From contig JAQXNR010000035.1 in assembly GCA_029098105.1 (NCBI GenBank), positions 1 to 45,085 on the forward strand: DNA of 45,085 nucleotides, given 5' to 3'. The notes beneath the pieces were generated by a model. The model was not told the DNA's origin and did no database searches. It saw only the letters and a list, made by a program, of their open reading frames with translations. A program made the position numbers and the translations under genes. This document shows positions 1 through 7,352 of the stretch, one piece after another. This DNA is from Lachnospiraceae bacterium (GTDB taxonomy: Bacteria > Bacillota > Clostridia > Lachnospirales > Lachnospiraceae). Numbering within the stretch: the stretch's first letter is position 1; each line of letters opens with the position of its first letter.

Positions 1-502
1 CCTTTCGTTCTGTATCAAAATGGTATTCAATCCAGGCATCGTGACCATGTCTGGGCGGTTTTCCTTTTGCTACAATATAATCTTTACAATATTCCCGCTT
101 ATGTAAAAATATACGGATACTATGCTCATCAATTCCTGAGACCACTCTTTTCTGGTTCAACTGCTGCAAAATATCTTCCACATTCAGCAAATGTCCTCCT
201 TTGGAGGGCGGGTAAAAGCGCGCAGTTACCTGAAGATTGTCCCCAGACACCTCTATTAGCATTCCCTCATCCGCAGGAAGTATTTTTTCCCGATTCACCC
301 GAACTAGTTCCGGCTCCGAACCCAGTTTTTCAATGGACTTATTCAGAGCGTTTATATCATATTCAAAAATATTTTCACTTTCCAAATAATCCGCAACTTC
401 CCGTACATCGATCGCTCTTCCACCCTCTCTGGCAGGAAATAATTTCAAAAATGTGCCTTCTTCCTGATGGACTATTTGAAAAAAACCGTTCTTGTATACC
501 AT
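1..502 (-). CDS. fapA: FapA-like DUF342 protein, N-terminal part, cut by window edge
   Basis: The minus strand is open for 167 codons from an ATG at 502 to the window edge, with a GAGGT ribosome binding site just upstream. The product starts MVYKNGFFQIV and ends near residues 150-165 with an AKGKPPRHGHDAWIEYHF segment, the pattern typical of DUF342/FapA (flagellar assembly protein A) N-terminal regions. It follows fliA by 24 bp, the usual place of a fapA-type gene at the end of clostridial che blocks. Family members are usually 450-650 residues, so most of the gene is missing. Function of FapA proteins is poorly defined; a polymer-binding/assembly role is suggested. The 145-codon frame on the opposite strand is a shadow. 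Confidence 0.85.
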   Translation of the reverse strand, partial: MVYKNGFFQIVHQEEGTFLKLFPAREGGRAIDVREVADYLESENIFEYDINALNKSIEKLGSEPELVRVNREKILPADEGMLIEVSGDNLQVTARFYPPSKGGHLLNVEDILQQLNQKRVVSGIDEHSIRIFLHKREYCKDYIVAKGKPPRHGHDAWIEYHFDTERK

Positions 503-526
503 AGGCCTACCTCAATCTCTTTGCTG

Positions 527-1291
527 TTATCCCATAAACAACTCTATCTGCGACCCCAGACGCTCCCTCATTTTCTGAATTGCCTTTGTATGAAGCTGTG
601 ACACCCGGGATTCTGAAACCTCCAGTACCTGACTGATTTCTTTCAAGGTTAACTCTTCATAATAATATAATTGAATGACCCGTTTTTCTTTTTCCGTCAA
701 CTGCTCCAGAACTTCTGCCAGGACCCTCTTGACTTCCTGTTCTTCCATGGCCTGCTCCGGTTGCTCTGCCATCGCCCTGCGGGTACCGGAAGCCTTAATT
801 TCCATTCCCTGATCCAAAAAATCTTCCAGAGAAGCAATCCCTGTAATTTTCGTTTGTCCCTGCCAGTTATAATATTCCTCTACACTGATTTCCAGTGCTT
901 CGGCAATCTCGTCATCCGATGCCGGACGTCCCAGTTTGCTTTCCAATTCCGCCATTGCCGTTTCCATACGTTTTTGTTTCTGCCTTAATGAGCGGGGAAT
1001 CCAGTCCATCTTTCGTATCTGGTCCAATATAGCACCCCGAATCCGAAGACTGGCATAGGTTTCAAATTTGATGCCTTTATTGTAATCAAATTTGTCAATG
1101 GCATCAATCAATCCAAATATTCCATACCCTACCAAATCATCAAATTCCACAGTGTAACCGAGGTACATACTCAGACGTCCCGCCACCAGCTTTACCAGAG
1201 GGGCATATTCCATAATAAGCTGTTCCCGAACGGAGGCGGTACGTTTTGCGCTATACTGTTCCCATAGTTTGTTTTTTGCCTTCTCGTTCAT
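527..1291 (-). CDS. fliA: Flagellar/motility sigma factor FliA (SigD)
   Basis: A 254-residue sigma-70 family factor of the FliA/WhiG/SigD type that directs RNA polymerase to late flagellar and chemotaxis promoters. Region 2 runs from YAPLVKLVAGRL through the conserved FDDLVGYGIFGLIDAIDKFD and FETYASLRIRGAILDQIR segments; region 3 follows, and the C-terminal region 4 helix-turn-helix is LKEISQVLEVSESRVSQLH. The frame can be read from a TTG four codons earlier, but that TTG overlaps a GGAGG site spaced 6 nt from the ATG at 1291, so the ATG is the start. It is the second last gene of the che block, after a small membrane gene, as sigD is at the end of fla/che in Bacillus subtilis. An anti-sigma factor FlgM is not in the window. 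Confidence 0.96.
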   Translation of the reverse strand: MNEKAKNKLWEQYSAKRTASVREQLIMEYAPLVKLVAGRLSMYLGYTVEFDDLVGYGIFGLIDAIDKFDYNKGIKFETYASLRIRGAILDQIRKMDWIPRSLRQKQKRMETAMAELESKLGRPASDDEIAEALEISVEEYYNWQGQTKITGIASLEDFLDQGMEIKASGTRRAMAEQPEQAMEEQEVKRVLAEVLEQLTEKEKRVIQLYYYEELTLKEISQVLEVSESRVSQLHTKAIQKMRERLGSQIELFMG

Positions 1292-1336
1292 ATAACCCTC
1301 CAACCTGTATTAACAACTTCGGTTTATACCAAAAAC

Positions 1337-1660
1337 CTATTCCTGTGTTTCAACATCTGCTTCATCTGCTTCCCGCTCATCCTCAACTTCCCCGTTTTCC
1401 TCTTCCTGTTCTTCTGCTTCCTGCTCTGAATGTTCTCCGGGATGTAACATCATATACCGGACAATTCCCTGAGCAATACTGCCAATGACAAAGAAAAACA
1501 GAATCGTAACCAGCAATCTTAACATAGCCTGCAACAGTGGAATATTCGCAACAATATTAAAAATGCAAACAATCAATGTGGGAACCAGCACAATAAACGG
1601 TCGCAAATACCGCAGTTTACCTTTCGCCGGATCCTCAAATTCCTGTGTATTTTCAGTCAT
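1337..1660 (-). CDS. Small two-TM membrane protein of unknown function between cheD and fliA
   Basis: This 107-residue product has a short N-terminal cytosolic stretch, two hydrophobic segments (about residues 21-41 and 46-68) and a very acidic C-terminal tail rich in Glu (about residues 75-107). I do not recognise a named family. A GGAGG site sits 7 nt before the ATG, and it is spaced closely with cheD (13 bp) and fliA (45 bp), so it is part of the che-fliA transcript. Its position next to the motility sigma factor recalls swrB (ylxL), which follows sigD in Bacillus subtilis, but there is no clear sequence likeness and the order differs. A role in motility is inferred from position only. Confidence 0.85.
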   Translation of the reverse strand: MTENTQEFEDPAKGKLRYLRPFIVLVPTLIVCIFNIVANIPLLQAMLRLLVTILFFFVIGSIAQGIVRYMMLHPGEHSEQEAEEQEEENGEVEDEREADEADVETQE

Positions 1661-1673
1661 AACTTACCTCCGA

Positions 1674-2159
1674 TTATATATAGGTAATCCCTTTTCCCAC
1701 TGCCCTGATTTCCAATTTTCCATTTTCCGGATTAAATTCAATCGTTCGTCCATAATCCAGTCCTGTATCTTCTGCTGCAATCCGGATTCCATAGGATTGT
1801 AACTTTTTCCTTGCTGCCTCAGCATTCCGGGCTCCAATTCCTGAAATCTCTGTATTAGCAGAAAAATTAAACATCTGGGCGCCTCCTGCCACTTTCGCAA
1901 TCAAATTCTGTTTCTTTACCCCTTGCTCTTCCAGCAATGCCAGCAAATCCTCCAAACCGGTATCCACAAATTTGGCACGATTACTGTTATTTCGAATTTT
2001 TGTACTATCCGGAAGCATGGCGTGCAGCATTCCTGCCACTTTCGTCGTTTTGTCGTACAAAACCACTCCGACACAGGAACCCAATCCCAGTGTAATAATG
2101 GTATCCGGCACCTTGCAAATATTAAAATCAGCCATACCTACCTTAACCCGTTCTCCCAT
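1674..2159 (-). CDS. cheD: Chemoreceptor glutamine deamidase CheD
   Basis: A 161-residue CheD, which deamidates specific glutamines on chemoreceptors and in Gram-positive bacteria forms a complex with CheC that is stabilised by CheY-P. The catalytic triad known from the Thermotoga protein is visible: Thr23 and Cys29 in the ITLGLGSCVGV motif and His46 in MLHAMLPDS. Later conserved glycine-rich KVAGGAQMF and GRTIEFNPENG segments are present. The start at 2159 fits the length of other CheD proteins better than the internal ATG eight codons later. It follows cheC by 8 bp, which fits their joint action. Confidence 0.95.
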   Translation of the reverse strand: MGERVKVGMADFNICKVPDTIITLGLGSCVGVVLYDKTTKVAGMLHAMLPDSTKIRNNSNRAKFVDTGLEDLLALLEEQGVKKQNLIAKVAGGAQMFNFSANTEISGIGARNAEAARKKLQSYGIRIAAEDTGLDYGRTIEFNPENGKLEIRAVGKGITYI

Positions 2160-2167
2160 TCCTACAC

Positions 2168-2782
2168 CTACATTCCAAATATACTCATAATTTTATTATA
2201 GGATTCCAAATCCGGTATCATAATAAAATACCCGTCAATCTGGTCGTCCGTATCATCAAACGAGGAATCAATCAACAATGCCTTGTCACCGATTTTTCCA
2301 AACTCAATCGCAGGTACACTTAAAATGGCACCTGCCATGTCATAACATGCCTGTGGCACGGAAGGAAAAATTGCCAGTCCGGTAAGGGTGGAAATCGAAG
2401 TCATATAAGCCCCGGCAATAATATTGCCAATCTCTTTTAATACAGAAAAATCCATGTGGGAAAACCGCTCTTCCTGACTCTCCTGCTGCAAAACCAGATT
2501 GACCAGTTTTCTGGCAGAAAACTGCTCCACTGCAAACATCATCATTCCACTAATATCTCCACTTAAGGTAACCAAAATTCCCACTACCGGATTCTCAGGA
2601 CCTCCAATCAAATCTGCCAGTTTGTTGATTTCTACCAAATCCACCTGGGGAATCTTCATTTCAATACGGCGGTTCAACATCTTGGACAATGCCGTTGTAG
2701 CATTGCCCAGTCCAATATTTCCAATTTCTTTTAGGACATCGTACTGTCCTTCTGTGATTTCATTATAATTAGTAATCGGCAT
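2168..2782 (-). CDS. cheC: CheY-P phosphatase CheC
   Basis: A 204-residue CheC, which dephosphorylates CheY-P in the adaptation branch of Gram-positive chemotaxis. Both pseudo-symmetric active sites are intact: Glu19/Asn22 in LKEIGNIGLGNA and Glu117/Asn120 in LKEIGNIIAGAY. Full family length. It lies between cheW and cheD in the che block and its likely partner is CheD. FliY in the same window carries the same kind of site, giving this organism at least two CheY-P phosphatases. Confidence 0.96.
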   Translation of the reverse strand: MPITNYNEITEGQYDVLKEIGNIGLGNATTALSKMLNRRIEMKIPQVDLVEINKLADLIGGPENPVVGILVTLSGDISGMMMFAVEQFSARKLVNLVLQQESQEERFSHMDFSVLKEIGNIIAGAYMTSISTLTGLAIFPSVPQACYDMAGAILSVPAIEFGKIGDKALLIDSSFDDTDDQIDGYFIMIPDLESYNKIMSIFGM

Positions 2783-2834
2783 AAAACCACCTCAATCTCC
2801 TCAACTGTCTCACTGATTTAAAAGCGACAAGAAT

Positions 2835-3293
2835 CTAAATATCTTCTGAAATAACTGCATTAATATTCAACAGTGAAATCAATTCATCCCCATGTTTGCC
2901 AATGCCTGTTAAAAATCCATTCTGCTCTTCCCGGTTCTTGTCATAAGCCATTTTTTCCACTTCAGAACCATCCAATGTAACGACTTCTTTCACCTCATCC
3001 ACCTGAATTCCAATCAGTGCCTGCTGTTCTGTCTTAATAATGATGATTCGGGTTTTATTTGTTATGACATCCGGCTCCAGTTCAAATTTCTTGCGCATGC
3101 TCATAACCGGAATCACTTCTCCACGCAGGTTAATCACACCTTCAAAATAGGGCTGTGCTTTCGGCACCCGGGTAATCCGCTGCATTCTGACAATGTTGTC
3201 CACATATCCAATATCAATTCCATATTGCTCACTGTCAATCTTAACTACAATATACTGCTTGCTCTCCATAACTGCTTCATTGTTCTCTATCAT
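2835..3293 (-). CDS. cheW: Chemotaxis coupling protein CheW
   Basis: A 152-residue single-domain CheW that links receptors to CheA at the membrane array. Family marks include YGIDIGYVDNIVRMQRITRVP, the FEGVINLRGEVIPV core and a C-terminal LISLLNINAVI strand. It starts 15 bp after cheA ends and shares its transcript. The N-terminal MIENNEAVMESKQ stretch contains a second ATG at codon 9, which is also a possible start; the first is kept since the ESKQYIVV strand begins right after the second. Confidence 0.95.
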   Translation of the reverse strand: MIENNEAVMESKQYIVVKIDSEQYGIDIGYVDNIVRMQRITRVPKAQPYFEGVINLRGEVIPVMSMRKKFELEPDVITNKTRIIIIKTEQQALIGIQVDEVKEVVTLDGSEVEKMAYDKNREEQNGFLTGIGKHGDELISLLNINAVISEDI

Positions 3294-3308
3294 ATCGGCC
3301 GCACCCCC

Positions 3309-5399
3309 TTATACTAATGCATTGGCATCCAGAATCAACGCCACTTCACCATCACCCAGAATGGTAGCACCACTAATCATCTTCTCAATATTTATGTATT
3401 TGCCCAAAGGCTTAATTACGATTTCCTGCTGTCCAATCAAGTTATCTACAACAAGCCCTGCCTGTTTGTCTCCCTTGGAAACAATAACCACAGTGAGATT
3501 CTCTGACTCCTCTTCCCGTGGCGGGCAATCCAGTATATCGTACAGACGCACCAGCGGAATTACCATTCCACGAAGGTTAATAACCTCTTTTGTGCGAACG
3601 TACTTAATATCCTCCGGAGTAACATCCTCAATTGTCTGGATGGAGTTCAGCGGAATCGCATATTTTTCCTCACCCAGTTCAATCATCAATGCCTGAATAA
3701 TAGCCAGCGTCAACGGCAAACGGATGGTAAAGGTACTGCCTTCATTCTTCTTAGTGCGAACCTCAATATCGCCACCCAGCCCTTCAATCTTGCTCTTTAC
3801 AACATCCAGACCTACACCACGGCCGGAGACGTCGGTAATTTTTTCTGCAGTAGAGAAACTTGGCATAAAGAGTAAATCAATAATGTCCTTGTCCTCCATA
3901 GTCTCTGCCTGTTCTGCTGTAATCGTTCCTTTTTCAATTGCCTTATCACGAACCTTTTCCACATCAATTCCGGCACCATCATCCCGGACTTCAATCACAA
4001 CATTATTTCCATCCTGGTAGGCATCCAGAAAAACGGATCCCTTCTCCGGTTTACCCAGTTCCTTTCTTCTCTCTGCACTTTCCAGACCATGGTCCGCAGA
4101 GTTCCGCAAAAGATGCATCAAAGGATCTCCTATTTCGTCAATAACTGTACGGTCTAATTCGGTATCCTCACCAGACATGTAAAGTTCCATCGGTTTGCCC
4201 AATTTTTTGCTCAAATCCCGAATCATTCTTGGGAAACGGTTTACCACGCTCTCGATTGGTACCATTCGCACTTTCATAACCGATTCATGCAGATTGGTAG
4301 TAATTCGCTCCAAGTATTCTATCTGCTCTGTAAAACTCTGGGAATTTGTATTGGAATCATTTTCACTGACAGATACCAGACCATTCTTAGCAATAATCAA
4401 CTCACTTACCTGATTCATCAAGTCATCCAGTTTTTCGATATCCACACGAACGGAACGATTAATTACCGGTTTGCTGCCAACTGCTTTGGAAGGTGCCTTC
4501 TTCGGTTCTGCCGCTTTGGCTGCCGGAGCAGCAGCAGGCTTTTCTTCTTCCTTGGTTTCTTCCTTCACTTCTGGTTCTTCCTGAGTCTGGAACAACGTAT
4601 TTGCATCCAATTTCTCACTATATACTTTGTCAATTTCGGAAACGCTTAAGATAGCCTTCTGTACCTTTTCCTCGTCTGCATCCGTAATCAATGCAATACT
4701 AAAGTCCAGTTCGAACTTTTCATCCTCAATATCCTGAACGGACGGGTCTGATTTAATCACTTCCCCCAGACCTTCCAATTCCTTAAATACAAGGAATGCT
4801 CTGGCTGCCTTCAAAAGACAACTCTCCTGCACATAGATGGTAGCAGCAATAATATTCTTATTCTGCTCCTTCGCTTCCTTTATAGCGTTCTTTTCAAATT
4901 CTGCATATTGGAACTGTCTATATTTGCGCTTTTCCTCGTTGTCATCAGAAGAATCGCTACTCTCTGCTTCTTTCTGCTCTCCGGCAGTTTCTGTCTTCTC
5001 GCCTTCAGCAGCAGGGTTTCCTTTCAAAGTATCATTGAGCAACTTAATAATATCCTCATTGTCCTCTGTACCTTCATCCGCGGAATTCATAATATTATCC
5101 AAATATGCCTCCAACGCATCCAGACAACGGAAGAGAATATCTACCAAATCTGCTGTTACCTTCATATTGCCGCTTCGGATTTCAGAAAATACATCCTCCA
5201 TATCATGGGTCAGTCTCTGCATCCGCTTGTATCCCATAGTACCAGCCATACCCTTTAAGGTATGAGCAGCCCGGAAAATCTCATTAATCGTATCCGAATT
5301 CTCCGGCTCCTTCTCAAGGATCATAAAATGATCACTTAAACTTTGTAAATGTTCCTTTGTCTCATCAATAAAAATTTCCAAATACTGGCTTACATCCAT
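3309..5399 (-). CDS. cheA: Chemotaxis histidine kinase CheA
   Basis: A 696-residue CheA, full length for the family. Order of domains: P1 HPt (about 1-105) with phospho-accepting His46 in AAHTLKGMAG; a charged linker; a P2 CheY-binding domain (about 160-265); an Ala/Pro/Glu/Lys-rich linker (about 275-312); P3 dimerisation (about 315-380); P4 HATPase (about 385-555) with the N box HLLRNSADHGLE near 429-440 and the DDGAGID G1 box; and a C-terminal P5 CheW-like domain. It autophosphorylates in response to receptors and passes phosphate to CheY. It follows cheB with a 2-bp gap. There is no CheB receiver in this locus for it to phosphorylate. Confidence 0.97.
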   Translation of the reverse strand: MDVSQYLEIFIDETKEHLQSLSDHFMILEKEPENSDTINEIFRAAHTLKGMAGTMGYKRMQRLTHDMEDVFSEIRSGNMKVTADLVDILFRCLDALEAYLDNIMNSADEGTEDNEDIIKLLNDTLKGNPAAEGEKTETAGEQKEAESSDSSDDNEEKRKYRQFQYAEFEKNAIKEAKEQNKNIIAATIYVQESCLLKAARAFLVFKELEGLGEVIKSDPSVQDIEDEKFELDFSIALITDADEEKVQKAILSVSEIDKVYSEKLDANTLFQTQEEPEVKEETKEEEKPAAAPAAKAAEPKKAPSKAVGSKPVINRSVRVDIEKLDDLMNQVSELIIAKNGLVSVSENDSNTNSQSFTEQIEYLERITTNLHESVMKVRMVPIESVVNRFPRMIRDLSKKLGKPMELYMSGEDTELDRTVIDEIGDPLMHLLRNSADHGLESAERRKELGKPEKGSVFLDAYQDGNNVVIEVRDDGAGIDVEKVRDKAIEKGTITAEQAETMEDKDIIDLLFMPSFSTAEKITDVSGRGVGLDVVKSKIEGLGGDIEVRTKKNEGSTFTIRLPLTLAIIQALMIELGEEKYAIPLNSIQTIEDVTPEDIKYVRTKEVINLRGMVIPLVRLYDILDCPPREEESENLTVVIVSKGDKQAGLVVDNLIGQQEIVIKPLGKYINIEKMISGATILGDGEVALILDANALV

Positions 5400-5401
5400 G
5401 C

Positions 5402-5998
5402 TTATAGCACCCCCACTTTCTTTGTTATTTCATCTGCGATTTTCTCTAACGGAAGTACAATATCCGAAAGTCCCGCTTCCGTCACCATCTTCGGCATTCC
5501 ATAAATAATGCTGGTCTCCCGGTCCTGGGCAATCGTATAAATGTCTTTTTCCTTTTTCAGGTTACGGATTCCAATTGTTGCATCCGCTCCCATTCCTGTC
5601 ATGACAACTCCAACCAGAGTATCAAAGTCTGTGCTGATTAGTGATTCGTATGTATAATTGGCACAAGGCCGCACCCCCTCCCTTGGTGGTTCATCGGTAA
5701 GAGTTAGAAAATATTTCCTCTCTTTTCTGGTTACCTTCAGGTGCTGACCACCCTTTGCAATATATACCCTGCCAGGTCTCAGTTGTTCCCCTTCCTCCGC
5801 CTCCTTCACAAAAATCCGGCTTAAGTCGTTCAAGCGCGCTGCCAACGAATTGGTAAATCCAGAAGGCATATGCTGTACTATAATCACAGCGGCATTCAGA
5901 TTCGGCGGCAACTTAGGAACTACCGACTGCAATGATTTGGGACCACCTGTGGATGAGGCAATCACAACCAGTTGATTCAATTCTCCCGCCCTTGGCAT
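5402..5998 (-). CDS. cheB: CheB methylesterase/deamidase domain protein lacking the receiver domain
   Basis: A 198-residue protein that aligns only with the C-terminal catalytic half of CheB, which removes methyl groups from receptor glutamates. The catalytic triad is present: Ser16 (ASSTGGP), His43 (VQHMPSG) and Asp139 (TGMGAD). Usual CheB is about 350 residues with an N-terminal response-regulator domain; here an AGGAGG site 6 nt before the ATG and an in-frame TAA about 40 bp upstream show that the gene truly starts at the catalytic domain. No separate receiver fragment lies upstream; the next gene is a hydrolase behind a terminator. It is first in the che block. Receptor demethylation is therefore either unregulated by phosphorylation or controlled by another protein. 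Confidence 0.93.
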   Translation of the reverse strand: MPRAGELNQLVVIASSTGGPKSLQSVVPKLPPNLNAAVIIVQHMPSGFTNSLAARLNDLSRIFVKEAEEGEQLRPGRVYIAKGGQHLKVTRKERKYFLTLTDEPPREGVRPCANYTYESLISTDFDTLVGVVMTGMGADATIGIRNLKKEKDIYTIAQDRETSIIYGMPKMVTEAGLSDIVLPLEKIADEITKKVGVL

Positions 5999-6021
5999 AG
6001 ATTCCCTCCTACTACTTTCAA

Positions 6022-6060
6022 ATTATAGTATGATTATATCAGAGCAAGTGCTTCTCATAA
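6022..6060 (-). promoter_or_regulatory. Candidate vegetative promoter of the che block
   Basis: On the minus strand TTATGA (6055-6060) and a perfect TATAAT (6033-6038) are 16 bp apart, about 35-60 bp before cheB. A second TATAAT lies at 6022-6027. A promoter is expected here since a terminator and an unrelated gene lie just upstream. The -35 match is weak, so the exact site is uncertain. Confidence 0.4.
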
Positions 6061-6090
6061 GTGCATAATAACCTCTCTGTTTATTTTAGC

Positions 6091-6124
6091 AAAAAAAATC
6101 CGCAAACGCAACGGTTTACGGATT
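6091..6124 (-). terminator. Intrinsic terminator after the SleB-like hydrolase gene
   Basis: Arms 6114-6124 and 6097-6107 (AATCCGTAAAC against GTTTGCGGATT, one G-T pair) enclose a 6-nt loop, and on the minus strand the stem is followed by a run of eight T. It lies between the hydrolase stop and the cheB promoter, so it separates the two transcripts. Confidence 0.85.
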
Positions 6125-6143
6125 GCTTTTCTACATTCTAAAG

Positions 6144-6779
6144 TTATTTAAACATATGGGCGCCAATTTTCAAACGGCATCCGGAAACATAGCGGCTAAA
6201 GAAATAATATCCCTTCATATTCCGCGTTTTTCCTCCAACCTTAACTGTTTTTACACCAGACAAGGCTTCCTTTGCAGCCTTCAGACAGGAACTGTATTCC
6301 TTTGTCTTAAACCCATTCTTGTCATAGGTTCTCAGGGCTCTGTTCAAGGCTCCGTTACGGGTAGGGGTAAACTGATATCTCTGGTATAATACTCCTTTAA
6401 TCGTATTCGGGAATTTTTTGGATTCCATACGATTCTTTACCACGATTCCAACTGCCAATTTTCCTGCATAAGACTGATTTCCAGCCTCACAATAAATAAT
6501 TGTTGCCATATAACGAAGTTCCTGTTTGGAATATGTGACAACATTTCCCTTTTTCATCTTCTTTTTAACAGCATTATTGTTTTTTGCAGTTGTTTTACTC
6601 TTCACCGTAGTGGCATTTGCAGCCGTAGTATTTTCTGTAGAATCGATTGTCTCTGTTGTTTCTGTTGTCGCATCTTTTGCATTTTCTGCGCTGGACTCCT
6701 CTGCCTTAGCCATAAAACTCATATTAGACAGAAGTACGGCACACATAAGTAACATCGCAACGATTTTCTTAGTCTTCAT
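6144..6779 (-). CDS. Secreted SleB/CwlJ-type (Hydrolase_2) cell wall hydrolase
   Basis: A 211-residue exported protein. Residues 1-26 form a signal peptide (MKTKK, a hydrophobic run, AKA cut site). A Thr/Ala/Lys-rich linker spans about 28-78. From about residue 84 comes a Hydrolase_2 domain: the catalytic Glu98 lies in ATIIYCEAGNQSYAGKLAVG, followed by VVKNRM, FPNTIKGVLYQRYQF and a C-terminal YYFFSR segment. The family cleaves peptidoglycan, best known from spore cortex hydrolases SleB and CwlJ, but many vegetative members exist. AAGGAG lies 7 nt before the ATG. It is monocistronic, with its own strong promoter and terminator, and is set between the fla and che blocks. A role in opening the wall for flagella is possible but not shown. 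Confidence 0.9.
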   Translation of the reverse strand: MKTKKIVAMLLMCAVLLSNMSFMAKAEESSAENAKDATTETTETIDSTENTTAANATTVKSKTTAKNNNAVKKKMKKGNVVTYSKQELRYMATIIYCEAGNQSYAGKLAVGIVVKNRMESKKFPNTIKGVLYQRYQFTPTRNGALNRALRTYDKNGFKTKEYSSCLKAAKEALSGVKTVKVGGKTRNMKGYYFFSRYVSGCRLKIGAHMFK

Positions 6780-6810
6780 AATAAATCTCCTTAATATTTG
6801 CTAAATATTT

Positions 6811-6850
6811 GTCACATTTTGTGTAACATTCATTTAACATTTATGTAACA
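6811..6850 (-). promoter_or_regulatory. Phased repeat operator (WalR/PhoP-like) over the hydrolase transcription start
   Basis: Read on the minus strand, TGTTAC (6845-6850), TGTTAA (6834-6839) and TGTTAC (6823-6828) repeat with exact 5-bp gaps, an 11-bp period; a fourth, TGTGAC (6811-6816), follows with a 6-bp gap. This fits the WalR box TGTWAH-N5-TGTWAH known from Bacillus, and read on the other strand is close to PhoP boxes (TTAACA repeats). Such one-turn direct repeats are typical OmpR/PhoB-family sites. They begin right after the -10 box, which would suit repression. Confidence 0.6.
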
Positions 6851-6878
6851 ATTATAACAATAATTTAAAATATGTCAA
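6851..6878 (-). promoter_or_regulatory. Strong vegetative promoter of the hydrolase gene
   Basis: On the minus strand a perfect TTGACA (6873-6878) and a perfect TATAAT (6851-6856) are 16 bp apart. The DNA upstream (about 6880-6922) is A-rich on this strand, as in UP elements. The leader to the ATG is about 65 nt and holds the phased repeats. Confidence 0.85.
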
Positions 6879-6988
6879 GTTTTTCTTAAGAATTCCTTCA
6901 TTTTTTTATTTTTTCTCTTTTCCTGTGCAAGGGGACACGCCCCACTGCATACTATAGGAATGTAAACAAATCATTTTAGGAGGCTCAT

Positions 6989-7213
6989 ATGAGTGATTTA
7001 GCTGCTACACATTGTGGAAATGGCTGCGATGGAGGTTTCTTCGGTGGCAACAACTGCATCTGGTGGATTTTAATTTTATTCTGTTGCTGTGGCAACGGAA
7101 GTGGTTTTGGATTTGGCGGTGACGGCTGTGGCAATGGCTGCGGTTGTGACATCATCATTCCTTTGCTGTTAATTTCCTGCTGCTGCGGTAATAACGGCGG
7201 TGGCTGCTGCTAA
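6989..7213 (+). CDS. Small Cys/Gly-rich protein (HCB/chorion-like high-cysteine type)
   Basis: A 74-residue protein with 14 cysteines and about one third glycine. Two hydrophobic patches (IWWILILF at about 24-31 and IIIPLLLIS at about 55-63) are each followed by CCC, and the protein ends in CC. AGGAGG lies 5 nt before the ATG, and a terminator follows 43 bp after the stop, so it is a real single gene. Proteins of this make-up are common in Clostridia and are often labelled high-cysteine 'chorion class HCB' proteins; none has a proven function that I can name. Metal binding, a disulphide-linked envelope or spore layer, or a membrane-associated role are all possible. It is on the opposite strand from its flagellar neighbours. 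Confidence 0.85.
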   Translation: MSDLAATHCGNGCDGGFFGGNNCIWWILILFCCCGNGSGFGFGGDGCGNGCGCDIIIPLLLISCCCGNNGGGCC

Positions 7214-7256
7214 GCAGTAAAAAGGAAAAGAAGTTTTTATAACTTCCCACTACAAA

Positions 7257-7284
7257 ACGGGCTGTCATCTGACGGCCCGTTTTT
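7257..7284 (+). terminator. Intrinsic terminator after the Cys-rich protein gene
   Basis: A 10-bp GC-rich stem (7257-7266 with 7271-7280, one T-G pair), an ATCT loop and a run of T on the plus strand 43 bp after the stop codon. Confidence 0.92.
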
Positions 7285-7293
7285 CCATTTCTC

Positions 7294-7328
7294 AAAAAAA
7301 GAGACTGCCAAGATTACATTGCAGTCTC
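7294..7328 (-). terminator. Intrinsic terminator after the CCCC-tail protein gene
   Basis: On the minus strand GAGACTGC (7321-7328) pairs with GCAGTCTC (7301-7308), with a 12-nt loop and seven T after the stem. It lies 24 bp past the stop of the gene ending at 7353. Confidence 0.9.
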
Positions 7329-7352
7329 CCATAAAATGTTTCAATTATACTA

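Noticed and set aside
67-504. 145-codon open frame on the plus strand
   Set aside because: The minus strand here is open to the window edge and encodes a clear DUF342/FapA N terminus with a binding site; the plus frame is its shadow.
3292-3299. GCCGATAT on the minus strand, like a motility sigma -10 box
   Set aside because: It overlaps the cheW start codon and no TAAA lies 15 bp upstream.
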